NCBI GenBank assembly: GCA_025786725.1
Contig: JAHLTZ010000006.1
Coordinates: 62,001 to 126,000 of the forward strand
Reading direction: 5' to 3'
Length of the DNA: 64,000 bases
Source of the DNA: Syncephalis fuscata
Lineage: Eukaryota; Zoopagomycota; Zoopagomycetes; Zoopagales; Piptocephalidaceae
Made by a program: the position numbers and the translations under genes. This document shows, in pieces, positions 48,770 through 59,993 of this stretch; the stretch's first letter is position 1; the number at the start of each line of letters is the position of its first letter. The notes under the pieces are model-generated. The model was not told where the DNA came from, did not search any database, and worked only from the letters and a program-made list of their open reading frames with translations.

Positions 48770-50962
48770 TTATTGTGCACCTGCTGCTTTAAAAGCACCA
48801 AGGGCGTAGTCGACAAAAGAACCAGCGGCTGGAACAGCTTCAGTTACCTTGGCTGCTACATCTTGGGCTGTAGCATTCTGGACTGGTGCTGTTGTTGTCT
48901 TCTTGTCCTCTTCCTCATCGCAATCCTCATCAACAACGGTATCATCGTCGCAGTCTTCATCCTGTTCCTCTTCCTCACAATCCTCATACACATCCTCATC
49001 TTCACAGTCTTCATCATCGGAGCTGGTAGATGGGGTGGTAATAGGTACCCAACCGTGGGTAAGATCGCGGCTGGCAGCAATTTCGAAGTTGGAGGCAGAT
49101 GTGGAAGCAATACCAGCTTGCTGGGGTGTACCGATAATGGCAGCTACTTCGCTGATGATGGTGGATGGTTTGAAAATGTTGCCGATGATGCTCAATGGGC
49201 TCTTGACAATGTAAGTGGAAACCTTTTCACGAAGGTTCTTGACAGCAACATTAACATCGGTAGTGGTGCTATTGACAACAACTGGGATACGTTCAGTACC
49301 AAAGCCAGCTGTAAAGTCGCGTTTGCCTTCAGCAACCAATTTAGAGACAATATCACCACGATTGGCCAAAGCGCAGGCAGATATGTAGCCCTTAATGGAG
49401 TTGAGTTTGTCGTACACTTCAGTCTTGTAGCTGGCTTCACGCTTGCGTACCTGCTCAACTGGTTGATGGTTTCTCTCAAGCCATTCATCAGTAACTGGAG
49501 GAGGTATACGGATCTTGGTCAACGATTCACGATTGTCACCTTCTGGAGTAACAGGAGCATTGGTTGTTGGCTTCTTAATGGCTTCTTTGTCGGCTTCCTT
49601 CTTCTTCTCGGCTTCCTTCTTCTTCTCATCCTCCTTCTTTTCCTTTTCCTCCTTCTTGGCCTTCTTCTCGGCCTTCTTTTCTTCTTCCTTCTTCTCGTCA
49701 GCTTCCTTCTCGTCAGCTTCCTTCTTGTCAGCTTCTTTCTTGTCAGCTTCCTTCTTGTCAGCTTCCTTCTTGTCAGCTTCCTTCTTGTCAGCTTCTTTCT
49801 TGTCAGCTTCCTTCTTGTCAGCTTCCTTCTTGTCAGCTTCTTTCTTGTCAGCTTCCTTCTTCTTCTCAGCTTCCTTATTCTCTTCGTCCTTCTTCTCAGC
49901 TTCCTTCTCAGCTGCCTTCTTGTTTTCAGCTGCTTTCTTATCAGCTTCCTTTTTCTCGGCCTCCTTCTTAGCAGCCTCATCGGGCTGTGGGATGGCGGCA
50001 GGCTGCTTTTTCTCGACGGGCTGCACTTCTACCTTGTCAGCTGGCAAATCACCATAAGTGTAGCAAAGAGCCTTGGTATCGAACATATCCGCAACTGTAA
50101 GGTCGTTCCATGGTGCCATCTTGGCGTTTGGAGTGGCTTGAACAAATTGGCCGTTTACTTTGAACCAACCGCTGAATGCCTTGGCGTTGCCTGGACGAGC
50201 GCCTTGCCATTGCCACCAGACACGGTCAAGCATGGCGTGATGCAAGAAGAAGAGAGGATCTCCTGGGCTGTACATGTTCAACATACCACCACCGATACCA
50301 AGGTGAATACGGGCGTGGCAGGTACCTTCAATATCGATAGAGAATTGGCCGAAGTCTGTGTTGTATGTGATTAACCGTTGAACGGCCTCAATCGAGTAAA
50401 AGGCACCAATGTTGCGGCCATAATCAAATGTACGGCTAAGACATTGGTTATTTGAGTAGTGAGGGGCCCAGTCAGCAAATTGACCGTTTCTAACACAGCC
50501 GCTGCTGTCACCATTGCCACCAAAGTATTTTTCGGTGAACACAATCGACCTCTCTGGTGCTTGCGAGTCGATACTCCAGTCCCAGTAAGGTAGCGTGATG
50601 GTTGGGTCGATAGCTTGCAAATCAATTTCCAATTCGCGGGCCATACGACGATGCCATGGCATAAACAGGGCCGTGCCATGGGTAATGTGGGAATTGTCAT
50701 TGTGCATCTTTGCGTATTGATCGTAGCGTGTTGGTCTGGAACCGGATTGCAGCTTACGGAGGGCGTTGATAAACTTCGTAAGATCAGCATCAGAAAGAGT
50801 ACGGATTTCACGACGTTTTTGGATACCGTTGGCGCACTTGTTCAAAACAATGCGACCTGGGGCGCTTACATCAGCTACGGCGGCATCGACGATTCCGGCA
50901 TCGGATGCAGCAGTAGCTAGTGCGGCTGCCACCGTAAATAATACGAAGGTACTGTATTTCAT
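48770..50962 (-). CDS. Secreted tyrosinase with Lys/Glu/Ala/Asp repeat and acidic tail
   Basis: Copper phenol oxidase that makes quinones (melanin, cross-linking). Intronless, 730 codons from the ATG at 50962, chosen because it opens a clean signal peptide (MKYSTFVLFTVAAALATAAS); an upstream in-frame ATG at 51001 would bury it. Tyrosinase domain about residues 40-310: CuA region with HNDNSHITHGTALFMPWHRR (~102 for the PWH), LPYWDWSID, CuB region with HARIHLGIGGG and DPLFFLHHAMLDRVWWQW (~237). Then a low-complexity region (about residues 327-464, 49980-49570) with at least nine consecutive KKEAD pentapeptides, a mixed region to about 640, and a strongly acidic Cys-containing stretch (about 646-689, 49025-48895) before an Ala-rich end. 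Long open frames on the + strand here are shadows of the repeat. Confidence 0.93.
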   Translation of the reverse strand: MKYSTFVLFTVAAALATAASDAGIVDAAVADVSAPGRIVLNKCANGIQKRREIRTLSDADLTKFINALRKLQSGSRPTRYDQYAKMHNDNSHITHGTALFMPWHRRMARELEIDLQAIDPTITLPYWDWSIDSQAPERSIVFTEKYFGGNGDSSGCVRNGQFADWAPHYSNNQCLSRTFDYGRNIGAFYSIEAVQRLITYNTDFGQFSIDIEGTCHARIHLGIGGGMLNMYSPGDPLFFLHHAMLDRVWWQWQGARPGNAKAFSGWFKVNGQFVQATPNAKMAPWNDLTVADMFDTKALCYTYGDLPADKVEVQPVEKKQPAAIPQPDEAAKKEAEKKEADKKAAENKKAAEKEAEKKDEENKEAEKKKEADKKEADKKEADKKEADKKEADKKEADKKEADKKEADKKEADKKEADEKEADEKKEEEKKAEKKAKKEEKEKKEDEKKKEAEKKKEADKEAIKKPTTNAPVTPEGDNRESLTKIRIPPPVTDEWLERNHQPVEQVRKREASYKTEVYDKLNSIKGYISACALANRGDIVSKLVAEGKRDFTAGFGTERIPVVVNSTTTDVNVAVKNLREKVSTYIVKSPLSIIGNIFKPSTIISEVAAIIGTPQQAGIASTSASNFEIAASRDLTHGWVPITTPSTSSDDEDCEDEDVYEDCEEEEQDEDCDDDTVVDEDCDEEEDKKTTTAPVQNATAQDVAAKVTEAVPAAGSFVDYALGAFKAAGAQ
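49690..49870 (-). repeat. In-frame 15-bp coding repeat (KKEAD)n
   Basis: Tandem 15-bp units reading GTCAGCTTCCTTCTT-like on the + strand (KKEAD on the minus strand), with silent differences between units (TTCCTTCTT against TTCTTTCTT). They sit inside the tyrosinase coding sequence, so copy number can change without frameshift. Confidence 0.9.
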
Positions 50963-53401
50963 GTTAAAATATGGCAATAACCAATATGTATAGATAGGCA
51001 ATAATTGATGCCGGTGTTACGTTTGATGTTATAACAAGTTGAAAATATCAATTTCAAAAAGTAGCGAGGATTAAATGCAACAACAAGATATTGTAGATTG
51101 TAAAGTTTAAAAACGATATAAATCACCTGCCAGCTGGTTGTGACTTGAGTGTAGTCGATAGGTTGGGGCGTTGGAAGAATAGTATAATGGTGTCAGTGTC
51201 AGTAGTGGTAGTGGTAGTAGTAGTAGTAGTAGAGTAGCATTAAACGATAACAACAACGGCGGCTCTTGCGTGTAGCAAATTTCACCGTGAAAATGGGTCA
51301 TATTAATAGTATTTTTTTATATGAGGCATGCGTATTAACAGTGCAGGGTAATCTAGATGATAGGTCCATGATGTCGAAAATACCAGTATTGTTTCTAATT
51401 TCACAAATGAAATGTGTTGAAATAATAAGGGCCACATGTAGGGGCTCATGATAAAACAATGAGATGGGTACACAAACCAGTCACTCATTCATAGAATTGG
51501 ACACTAAGGATTTCCCGCACTTCGCCTTAGCCCAAGCGAACACGTTGCCGCATTCGAGTTGGCCGAGGTCATTGATTGTTAATTTCGCTAAAAATAAATC
51601 CAAAAACAGCTTTTTATTATTTCAAAAAAATGCACCTAAACACGTAGTAACTGCTGCAGAACAAAACAGCTGATTTTGTCGCGCCAAGCATTCCAATACG
51701 TATGCTTGACTAAACGAGTCGAAGCAGTATCTGACATTGAATCAATAGTTCGAGACTGAGTTTGCAAATTCTACAGACTATTTTTATATTGGCTAGGCTA
51801 CGTAATAGGCGACATTAAAATGCGCAAATGTGGAATTGTTGAGCAAATGTTAAAATGTGGAATCCATACAAAAATGGCATGACTAATAAAACGGTTGATG
51901 ATTATTACCATTTTCACCGCGGCAATTAATGGCTGCAACAAACATTTAAACAGTTCTTTTATTTGCATCCTTTAGCCTGAAACATGTAGTTATAGCAAGT
52001 ACATCCCACAAGGCTTTTTGCTATTTTTTTGTATAATGGAACGATGTCGCTAGCGTCATTGCTTCTCTTTCTTCATCATCATGTACTCTACTGCAGAGAA
52101 TAAACTTCAAGTGGTATAGTCATTTGGAGCCATGGTGGCAACCTTATGGTTCCGCCCTTGTTCTCAGCAGAAAGCAGTAGCCTGCACTGTGGCTATTGTT
52201 GACTGCTGAGCAGTACTGGGTCAGTGGCTCACTGCCACTTAAGCTCTGCCATACTAGGCTGCTTTCAAAGAAGGCAGTCTAGTAGATGCATGCTTTCTAA
52301 TTTTTTGGAAGAAGGGAGTAAGTTAAGGCCTGACTCTCATCCCTTCTAACACAACAAAAAACATTAATAGAGAACTAAGCCTTTGTTCTAAAGGCAAGTT
52401 GCAGAAACATAGGCGTCGTTATGCAAGTTGCTGTTCAGCAATGCTTCTAGACAATTGAGCAATTACATTTCTCCTTGTTGTCTTCTCCTATTTCTGTTTC
52501 ATGTTGGTAGCAGTTATCTCACATATACAGTGCAGCAAACGTAGTTGGCACGTTGTTACGCGTTAGCAAGCAAGTTACGTTGTCTCAATTAACAAATCTA
52601 ACCAAATGCCAGGCCATAACTTAATATTGAGCAGTCTATTACCAGTATTATCGTACACGTGCACTTCTACTCCGTTATAGTATTGTTATAGATATGTCGC
52701 TGATATCACCTTCGTACCATACCGAGCATATCAAACAGTAGCTGAAACAATTCAGCGTGCCTATATTATGTCAGTTACAGATATTCGTGCCGTTTGGTCA
52801 GCTGAGTAGCATGTTTTAATGGACATAAGGCGGATATAACGTTTATTGCTATTTATGGTATTTATCGCAGTTTTAACAGTATATTACTAATTTATAGCGA
52901 CAACTACATATGTAGACTCAGCAGTCAACTCCGCCATCATTGGTATTTGCGATCAAAGCAGTCTACGACTATAAATAGTTGCATTAGCAGCATAATATAA
53001 ATCAACGTTATAAATTAAAAATTATTTATTGATAAAAACCTTAGTCTACTTTTAATATCTTTTTATTCATATATTTTGTCATTGTATTGTGTACTACAAG
53101 TAGCTGCAGTAGTTTAACTGTATTTTTCAACTGCACACAATGTTCTCAAATGTAAAATCAAGATGTACAAGTAAAAGCATTATGTATTTATAATATTGTT
53201 GAATAATAAGAGCTAAAAAGCTAAAAATCCCTGATGGGAAAAATTGCCTGATGGGAAAAAGCTAATTACAATAAATGAAACGAATTTTAATTTAAACTGT
53301 TTATAGTAAAGATAATTGTTTGATGTTAATTACAAAATGTTAATGCATTTAATTGTTGACAGTTTAGTTTAAATAAAACATTTGTATTTTATTATAATAG
53401 C
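50963..53401. other. Intergenic; contains a hairpin-rich RNA candidate
   Basis: Upstream of the tyrosinase gene (GTAGTGGTAGTAG repeats at about 51200-51235). A distinctly less AT-rich, hairpin-dense stretch at about 52130-52350 stands out (separate entry). Two near-identical short repeats CTGATGGGAAAAA sit at about 53232 and 53250. No protein gene recognised. Confidence 0.5.
52040..52350 (+). ncRNA. Candidate structured ncRNA with Sm-like site (snRNA-like layout)
   Basis: Five perfect or nearly perfect helices follow each other: GGTGG(C)AACC/GGTTCCGCC with TTAT loop (52134-52156); CTCAGCAG/CTGCTGAG (52163-52170 with 52203-52210) enclosing TAGCC/GGCTA; AGTGGC/GCCACT (52223-52239); ACTAG-CTGC/GCAG-CTAGT (52253-52283); then single-stranded AATTTTTTGG (52299-52308), a good match to an Sm-protein site, then AGAAGGGA/TCCCTTCT (52310-52317 with 52340-52347). 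A TATAAT lies at about 52033. Hairpins, Sm site and 3' hairpin is the layout of a spliceosomal-type snRNA, but I find no U1 (ACTTACCT), U2 branch-binding, U4, U5-loop or U6 motif. Ends are unknown; 5' end estimated from the TATA. Confidence 0.45.
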
Positions 53402-55559
53402 CTATTCATGTGTTTCAGCAATGTGTTTGCCTTGCGCATCTACAGCTACAATACGGCCTTCAACGACCGGTGCCACGGTAGCCCAATTGATGACGGTATT
53501 TTTTCTATCATCTTGTGGCACGCCGCAGTCATCTAGAACAGTAGACGAAGATTGGCGCTTCGCACGCTGGAAGCCAGTCAAAGCATCCTTCATATCAGTC
53601 TCCGGAACACCCTCTGTAGATGATTGCAACTCTTGTTCGCGCGTACGGCGTCGGACAAGACCTGCTTTAAAAGCATTTACTGCTTCATTAACACGTCCTC
53701 CTACTGCTCGTTCTTGGAACTTGATTGCATTAACGTATTTAAGACCCAAGAAAAATTTACGCAATAGCGTGGAAATTAATATGCCGTTTTCATCATCAAC
53801 TAAGAACTCGCATCCCTTTAGCGGCTCATAACCATCATTGCCGCAGGCGAGATAGTAGCGGGTGCACACTTTATACATATGGTCTAAATCAAGTTCTACT
53901 TCGCCTGGACGAGCTAATGTTGGATCTTGGCCTTCAGAATGGGCGTTGTATGGTGCATTACCATTGGACTGTATCCATACCTTGCGTACACGCGAGCCGG
54001 CCGGTGCTGTTGGCTCGTATACAACTCGACAGCCAGATACATGTGGAAAACGGCCTTCTTGTTTGGGTACAGCACCAAGCGCACTTTCAAACGTTGCTAG
54101 CAATGTTTTGCCAGAAATACGAATAAGCACGCTTGGATCTTCAAATGGAAAAATATTCATAAGATCACGCTTTGATAGAACACCAGGACCGTACGTGGAA
54201 TCAGAGCGAATAGTACCGCCGCACAATAAACCAATGTCGGTACCGTCCCAGTGTAGACGCATTAGATCGGCTGCAAGATTGCCAATGTTGGATTCTTTAA
54301 TACGAACTGTTGTTGAACGAGCATCCCATGCAGTAAGTGTACGGCCTACTGGCGTACTTAGTTTTGCATTGATTTCACCTGTCAATGAAGTAACAAGCGT
54401 GGCCATTTCCTCATCGGCAGTGTAACTCTTTGTAACTTCGACGTGATGAGCTAATATGGATTAATTAGTAGCAAGATAATTGTCAAGTTAAACACCTACC
54501 TTTAATACCGTTAATACGACGACGACCCTCGCTGCGCTTGCCAACTGTAACATCAACGCGGCTTATTTCACGGAAATCACAGCCACTCTTAAGCATACGT
54601 AGGCCACCATCATCTGGTCGGCTCTGCTTAATAGGTTTGCCATCAACATCGGTCAAACAAACGGCACCACCATAGTGCGAAAAGTGGTCATGGCCGCCTA
54701 GAACCAAATCGACCTCTTTATCGAGCTCACGGGCGCAGACTTGGTCATTAGGTAGACGCATATGTGTCAATGCAATGACAATATCGCATTGACCACCCTC
54801 GGCTGACCTTAGATGATTGGCAAGTTTTTTGCCAATTTCTACGTAGTCACGATACTCGACCGTTGGTGGTAAGCTAATGCATTAATAAGCTAATGGTTAA
54901 AAACTAATAAACAGCAACACAGCGACTTACTCTGAAATGGTCTGTAGCCATTCTCTAATGCACATTAATTATTATTAGCTGTGTTGTTATAAATGCTATA
55001 TTAATATATTGAATCTTACTTTTCAACCAAACCAATAACACCGATCTTTATGCCAGCACGCTCTACAATAATATACTCTTTTCCATTGGCTAGAGGCATA
55101 TTGGTGCTTGAGTCAAAGACGTTGGAAAGCAACCATGGAAAATTGCACAAAGCAGCCAGCTTTTCCAAATTGGCTACACCAAAATCAAAATCCTATTTAT
55201 AATATGTAAGTAAAATATTCAATACTGAATATTAGTTAACAGCTTACATGGTTTCCGTAGCAAGCAACATCGATATTTAGTTTATTAACTACTGGCACCA
55301 TATGTTTGCCTTTTGTAACGGAAGACTCGATACTGGGATTGAAAAGATCGCCGCTGAATAGAATCAGTGCATTATCCAACGGAGCCTGGCCATCCACTTG
55401 CTCAGTAAATGTACGGGCTTGTTGTAAAGCGGTGTAGAAACGAGCCGCGCCACCGACCGGCTCCTTTGCTTGTTCATCCAAATGATAAACATCGTTGAAA
55501 TGAACAATACGCAACACCGTCTCTCCGTGCTCGTTGGTCCAGCTGTTATCGGCGGTCAT
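53402..55559 (-). CDS. 5'-nucleotidase/UshA-family metallophosphatase, cytosolic-type
   Basis: Two-domain hydrolase acting on nucleotides or related phosphate esters. At least five exons. The first (55559 to about 55249) has no signal peptide and contains the metal-binding motifs HFNDVYHLDE and FSGDLFNP, ending in GNH; the next starts DFDFGVANLEKL, completing the GNHDFD motif. Further motifs: LTHMRLPNDQ and LGGHDHFSHYGG (54770-54640), then the C-terminal 5'-nucleotidase domain in the last exon (about 54410-53402) with ESNIGNLAADLMR, CGGTIRSD and the nucleotide-binding YYLACGNDGYEPLKG. Catalytic motifs all appear intact. Lack of a secretion signal and GPI signal suggests an intracellular enzyme. 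Substrate unknown. Confidence 0.92.
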
Positions 55560-56908
55560 AGTGGCTATGTGAAGGGTGCTAATTCTTTACAGGTGAATAG
55601 GATGAATGAGTGTGCGTATACGTACACGTATACACGTAGAGGATAGGTATGCACGCGCATGCCTACAAAGGAATGTGGCTGTTCTTGGAAATCCAAACTA
55701 GTTTCGATAGCACCATTGTACTACTTAGTCTTATGGGTCCAGTGTTAGTTTGTTTGCTATTTTTATATTTACATATATATTAATGCATCACTGTTCAAAC
55801 ACAGCTTAGTTGATCCAACTCATTAATTGCAGTCTTTTGTTTTAAAACTGGTGTTGAGCAGCATATTTTATTAAATACAAATGTTGTAAAACACGAAATA
55901 AAATACAGCTGCTAATTATAAGCAGGTTGCGGAATTACTCATTAATTGTAGATAATGCTATTTAAATTACACTTACCACATTTGGTAATTATAAATTATC
56001 TAAATCTTCCCACAGTTAGAATTGTAATATATGCATTTTTTACCATATTCCAGACCTTATTTTCTACATAAATAGAGAATAGCTATTTAATTAGCTACTT
56101 TTTATTCGCAATAACGTACAGATAAGTTGTTTTAATTTATATCTCTACGTATGTATATATTTATAACTGTTATCGTGTTTTCACAGCAATTTTATAATTT
56201 ACTACAAATATATTGTATATTATATGAAAGCAATATTAAAAATATATTAATTAGCAATATTGTTACTGTTCCACAATTACGGTATATTCATAATTACATC
56301 AAATATGTCACATGATTAACTATTCTACCATATGAATTAGCGATTATATGACACGGCCGAGACATATGGCCCCATGATATTATTTACATACATGCAAATA
56401 GCCACAAGTATACAATAACACAAACAATATTTTATATCTACAATAATACAAGTAATATTTAAGCTATCTTGTTAGTCGGCTTACGTGATTGGCTATACAA
56501 ACTAATAAGTATCACATGAAGAAAGAAGAACAAGCAAGATGTTTAATTTTATCATTAAATATTATTTAATGTCGACGCGATATTTTTTATATAATTACGC
56601 ATATATTTTTATTATCAAAATAAGCCACTATCATTTATTCTAATCTCAATTTTTAGTTTATATTCAAAAATTTGTCCCAGTTTATTTTATTGTCTAAACG
56701 GTGTCAATACGCTGAATGACCACTAATTAGCTGCTCTAACATTTTACATATTTTGTTTGACTAAGGTAAGCTTCTTATTGGTCACGTATTCAAGTACTTA
56801 TTTATAGTGAACCATTATCTCATAACTAATTTTTATTTCAGGTATAAATTTAAGATTAGATATTGCATAGCCGACTAATTGCTGTGTCTAATTTGCATAA
56901 CAATAGCA
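55560..56908. other. Intergenic, AT-rich
   Basis: Directly upstream of the nucleotidase start lies alternating purine/pyrimidine DNA (about 55610-55640) and a near-palindrome GGTATGCACGCGCATGCC (55647-55664). The rest to the fold-back element is plain AT-rich sequence. Confidence 0.5.
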
Positions 56909-59200
56909 TTGTTAATAAACACATGTCAACAACTAATAACTGTTGTTAGTTGTTTATCGATAATAGTTAGTGTTGATATTATATATATGTACTATCCTTG
57001 TGATTTAGTAGATTTTTCTAATTGCCTAATGTATTTTTAGGCACACTGTTATAACAATACTGACATAATATCGGAATGCTAACAATACTATGGTCGTGAA
57101 AAAATAACATTTTTATTTCTAATAGTTATAATTGTAGTAAACATATCTTGAAAAGCCGATAAAACGCTAGTTTACAGATTTAAACCTTCAATTATCATTT
57201 CAATTCTATGCCAGTATGCAACCGTATTAAAAGAGCTATTGTAGTGTAATTAGATGATAAAAGGCAATGGAATGCGAATTAAAGGCAATATTAATCATTT
57301 AATTAATAAAATGTTGTCAGTATGATGTATACCTTTACGTAAAATCAAGCAAATTGCCTAATATTTTGCACAGTTATGCATTTGATATATAAATAACTAT
57401 TGGCAAAGTATACCGTTATTGCATTGTGTGATGATGTAGTAATTGTAGTAATACACTAATAAATGTACAAAAATAGCAGTTTTTAGTCATTCATGGCATA
57501 TATACTTGAAATACAGTAAAACGATTATTGGATTCGGGTTCTGCATGCTTAGTTATACCGATTGGTATGATTTATAGAACAACGATTTTTGCAAAAAAAG
57601 TTGGTCAAAAATGCAATTTACGTGTCTTTGATTTACTTAGTAAAGCGTTGATATTACTACGTATACCTTTACGTAAAATCAAGCAAATTGTCTAATATTT
57701 TGCACAGTTATGCATTTGATATATAAATAACTATTGGCAAAGTATACCGTTATTGCATTGTGTGATGATGTAGTAATTGTAGTAATACACTAATAAATGT
57801 ACAAAAATAGCAGTTTTTAGTCATTCATGGCATATATACTTGAAATACAGTAAAACGATTATTGGATTCGGGTTCTGCATGCTTAGTTATACCGATTGGT
57901 ATGATTTATAGAACAACGATTTTTGCAAAAAAAGTTGGTCAAAAATGCAATTTACGTGTCTTTGATTTACTTAGTAAAGCGTTGATATTACTACGTATAC
58001 CTTTACGTAAAATCAAGCAAATTGTCTAATATTTTGCACAGTTATGCATTTGATATATAAATAACTATTGGCAAAGTATACCGTTATTGCATTGTGTGAT
58101 GATGTAGTAATTGTAGTAATACACTAATAAATGTACAAAAATAGCAGTTTTTAGTCATTCATGGCATATATACTTGAAATACAGTAAAACGATTATTGGA
58201 TTCGGGTTCTGCATGCTTAGTTATACCGATTGGTATAAGAAATGGAACAATGATTTTTGCACAAAATGTTAGTCAAAAGTGGAATTTATCTGTAAATATT
58301 TTAATGAAAATCTGCTATATATATACCAATAGCATAAATTACCACTGTGTATTAATGTTTTTGTATACTAAATTGCTATTATGTTTTGTTTTTGTGCTGT
58401 AGAGTACTTTAAATTTACTTTATACCAAATTTTATTTTTTATATTAAAATTATAAAGTTTAACCGTTTTCATTAATAGTATTTACAGGTAAATTCCACTT
58501 TTAGCTAATTATTTTTGCAAAAATCGTTGTTCTATAAATCATACCAATCGGTATAACTAAGCATGCAGAACCCGAATCCAATAATCGTTTTACTGTATTT
58601 CAAGTATATATGCCATGAATGACTAAAAACTGCTATTTTTGTACATTTATTAGTGTATTACTACAATTACTACATCATCACACAATGCAATAACGGTATA
58701 CTTTGCCAATAGTTATTTATATATCAAATGCATAACTGTGCAAAATATTAGGCAATTTGCTTGATTTTACGTAAAGGTATACATCATACTGACAACATTT
58801 TATTAATTAAATGATTAATATTGCCTTTAATTCGCATTCCATTGCCTTTTATCATCTAATTACACTACAATAGCTCTTTTAATACGGTTGCATACTGGCA
58901 TAGAATTGAAATGATAATTGAAGGTTTAAATCTGTAAACTAGCGCTTTATCGGCTTTTCAAGATATGTTTACTACAATTATAACTATTAGAAATAAAAAT
59001 GTTATTTTTTCACGACCATAGTATTGCTAGCATTCCGATATTATGTCAGTATTGTTATAACAGTGTGCCTAAAAATACATTAGGCAATTAGAAAAATCTA
59101 CTAAATCACAAAGATAGTACATATATATAATATCAACACTAACTATTATCGATAAACAACTAACAACAGTTATTAGTTGTTGACATGTGTTTATTAACAA
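56909..59200. mobile_element. Fold-back repeat element with ~690-bp inverted arms
   Basis: Left arm about 56909-57597 and right arm about 58517-59200 are inverted copies differing at few positions; both outer ends read TTGTTAATAAACACATGTC. Between them the inner part of the left arm is repeated as a 334-bp tandem unit (starts at 57327, 57661 and 57995; the third copy diverges near 58235). No open frame resembles a transposase, so it would be a non-autonomous fold-back or MITE-like element. No clear target-site duplication was seen. A diverged relative lies at 12210-12610. Confidence 0.8.
57327..58240 (+). repeat. 334-bp tandem repeat, about 2.7 copies
   Basis: Units begin GTATACCTTTACGTAAAATC at 57327, 57661 and 57995 and run through the near-palindrome ATACCGATTGGTAT to GTTGATATTACTAC. 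Copies are virtually identical over their shared length, so the amplification is recent. The third unit breaks off within the ATACCGATTGGTAT palindrome region. Confidence 0.9.
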
Positions 59201-59993
59201 GAGCCAACAATTTTGCGTTAATGATTAAATAGTACAAATTATTTAGGTTCTAATAGTTTTGGTCACTGAAAAGTAATAGCTCTATTCAATATTAATAAAA
59301 TAATAATTGTTTCTAGTTTAATCTTATTTCTACTCAGTGGCATACATGCTATTCAATTTACTATAGTCAAGCTGTGCTAACTAATGATCAATAAAAAATA
59401 AGTTTATTATTGAATTAATACGACTAAACAACAAATTGTATTCTAAGCATTAAGATAAGCGTTAATAAGCATTATAAATTAACGTTACAAGATAATTTCA
59501 AAATAAAGTATTGCTTGGCCATTTAAGTCGCAGTTTCTAAAAGTAAAACCGTAACACCATGTTTAGCTTTTATACGATATTTTGCAATACGGATTTCTGT
59601 AACTGCTTGTTTCCACATATCAAAAATAAAATTTAACGAATGAGTTATTTGTCTATATACCGTATTTGTACGAGGGCAATACATTCTACTACAACAATAC
59701 ACATACAAATAGTATTTCTACTTAGTTTAAGTCTAGTATATACTTTGCGGTCATGCATTTTATTTACTCGTCTAATAATAACAAATAATATGGCAGAATA
59801 GTTGGTATAAATTTGTAATAATTTACATAAACAATAAAATGTCTTTTGTTCTATCCAACATAACATAAAAAAACAATAGCGTTATTATTAACGAATTAAA
59901 ATATAATATATCATTATTATTACACCAATACTAATAAAAGTTTAGAAATAGGTAATCAGCTGATTTACTAAAAAAACGATTTAAACTCATAGC
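59201..59993. other. Intergenic, AT-rich
   Basis: Between the fold-back element and the 3' end of glyoxalase II; nothing recognised. Confidence 0.5.

Noticed and set aside
48773-50374. 533-codon + strand open frame opposite the tyrosinase gene, very Leu/Phe/Ser-rich
   Set aside because: It mirrors the KKEAD repeat and the tyrosinase coding strand; the minus strand has the signal peptide and copper motifs.
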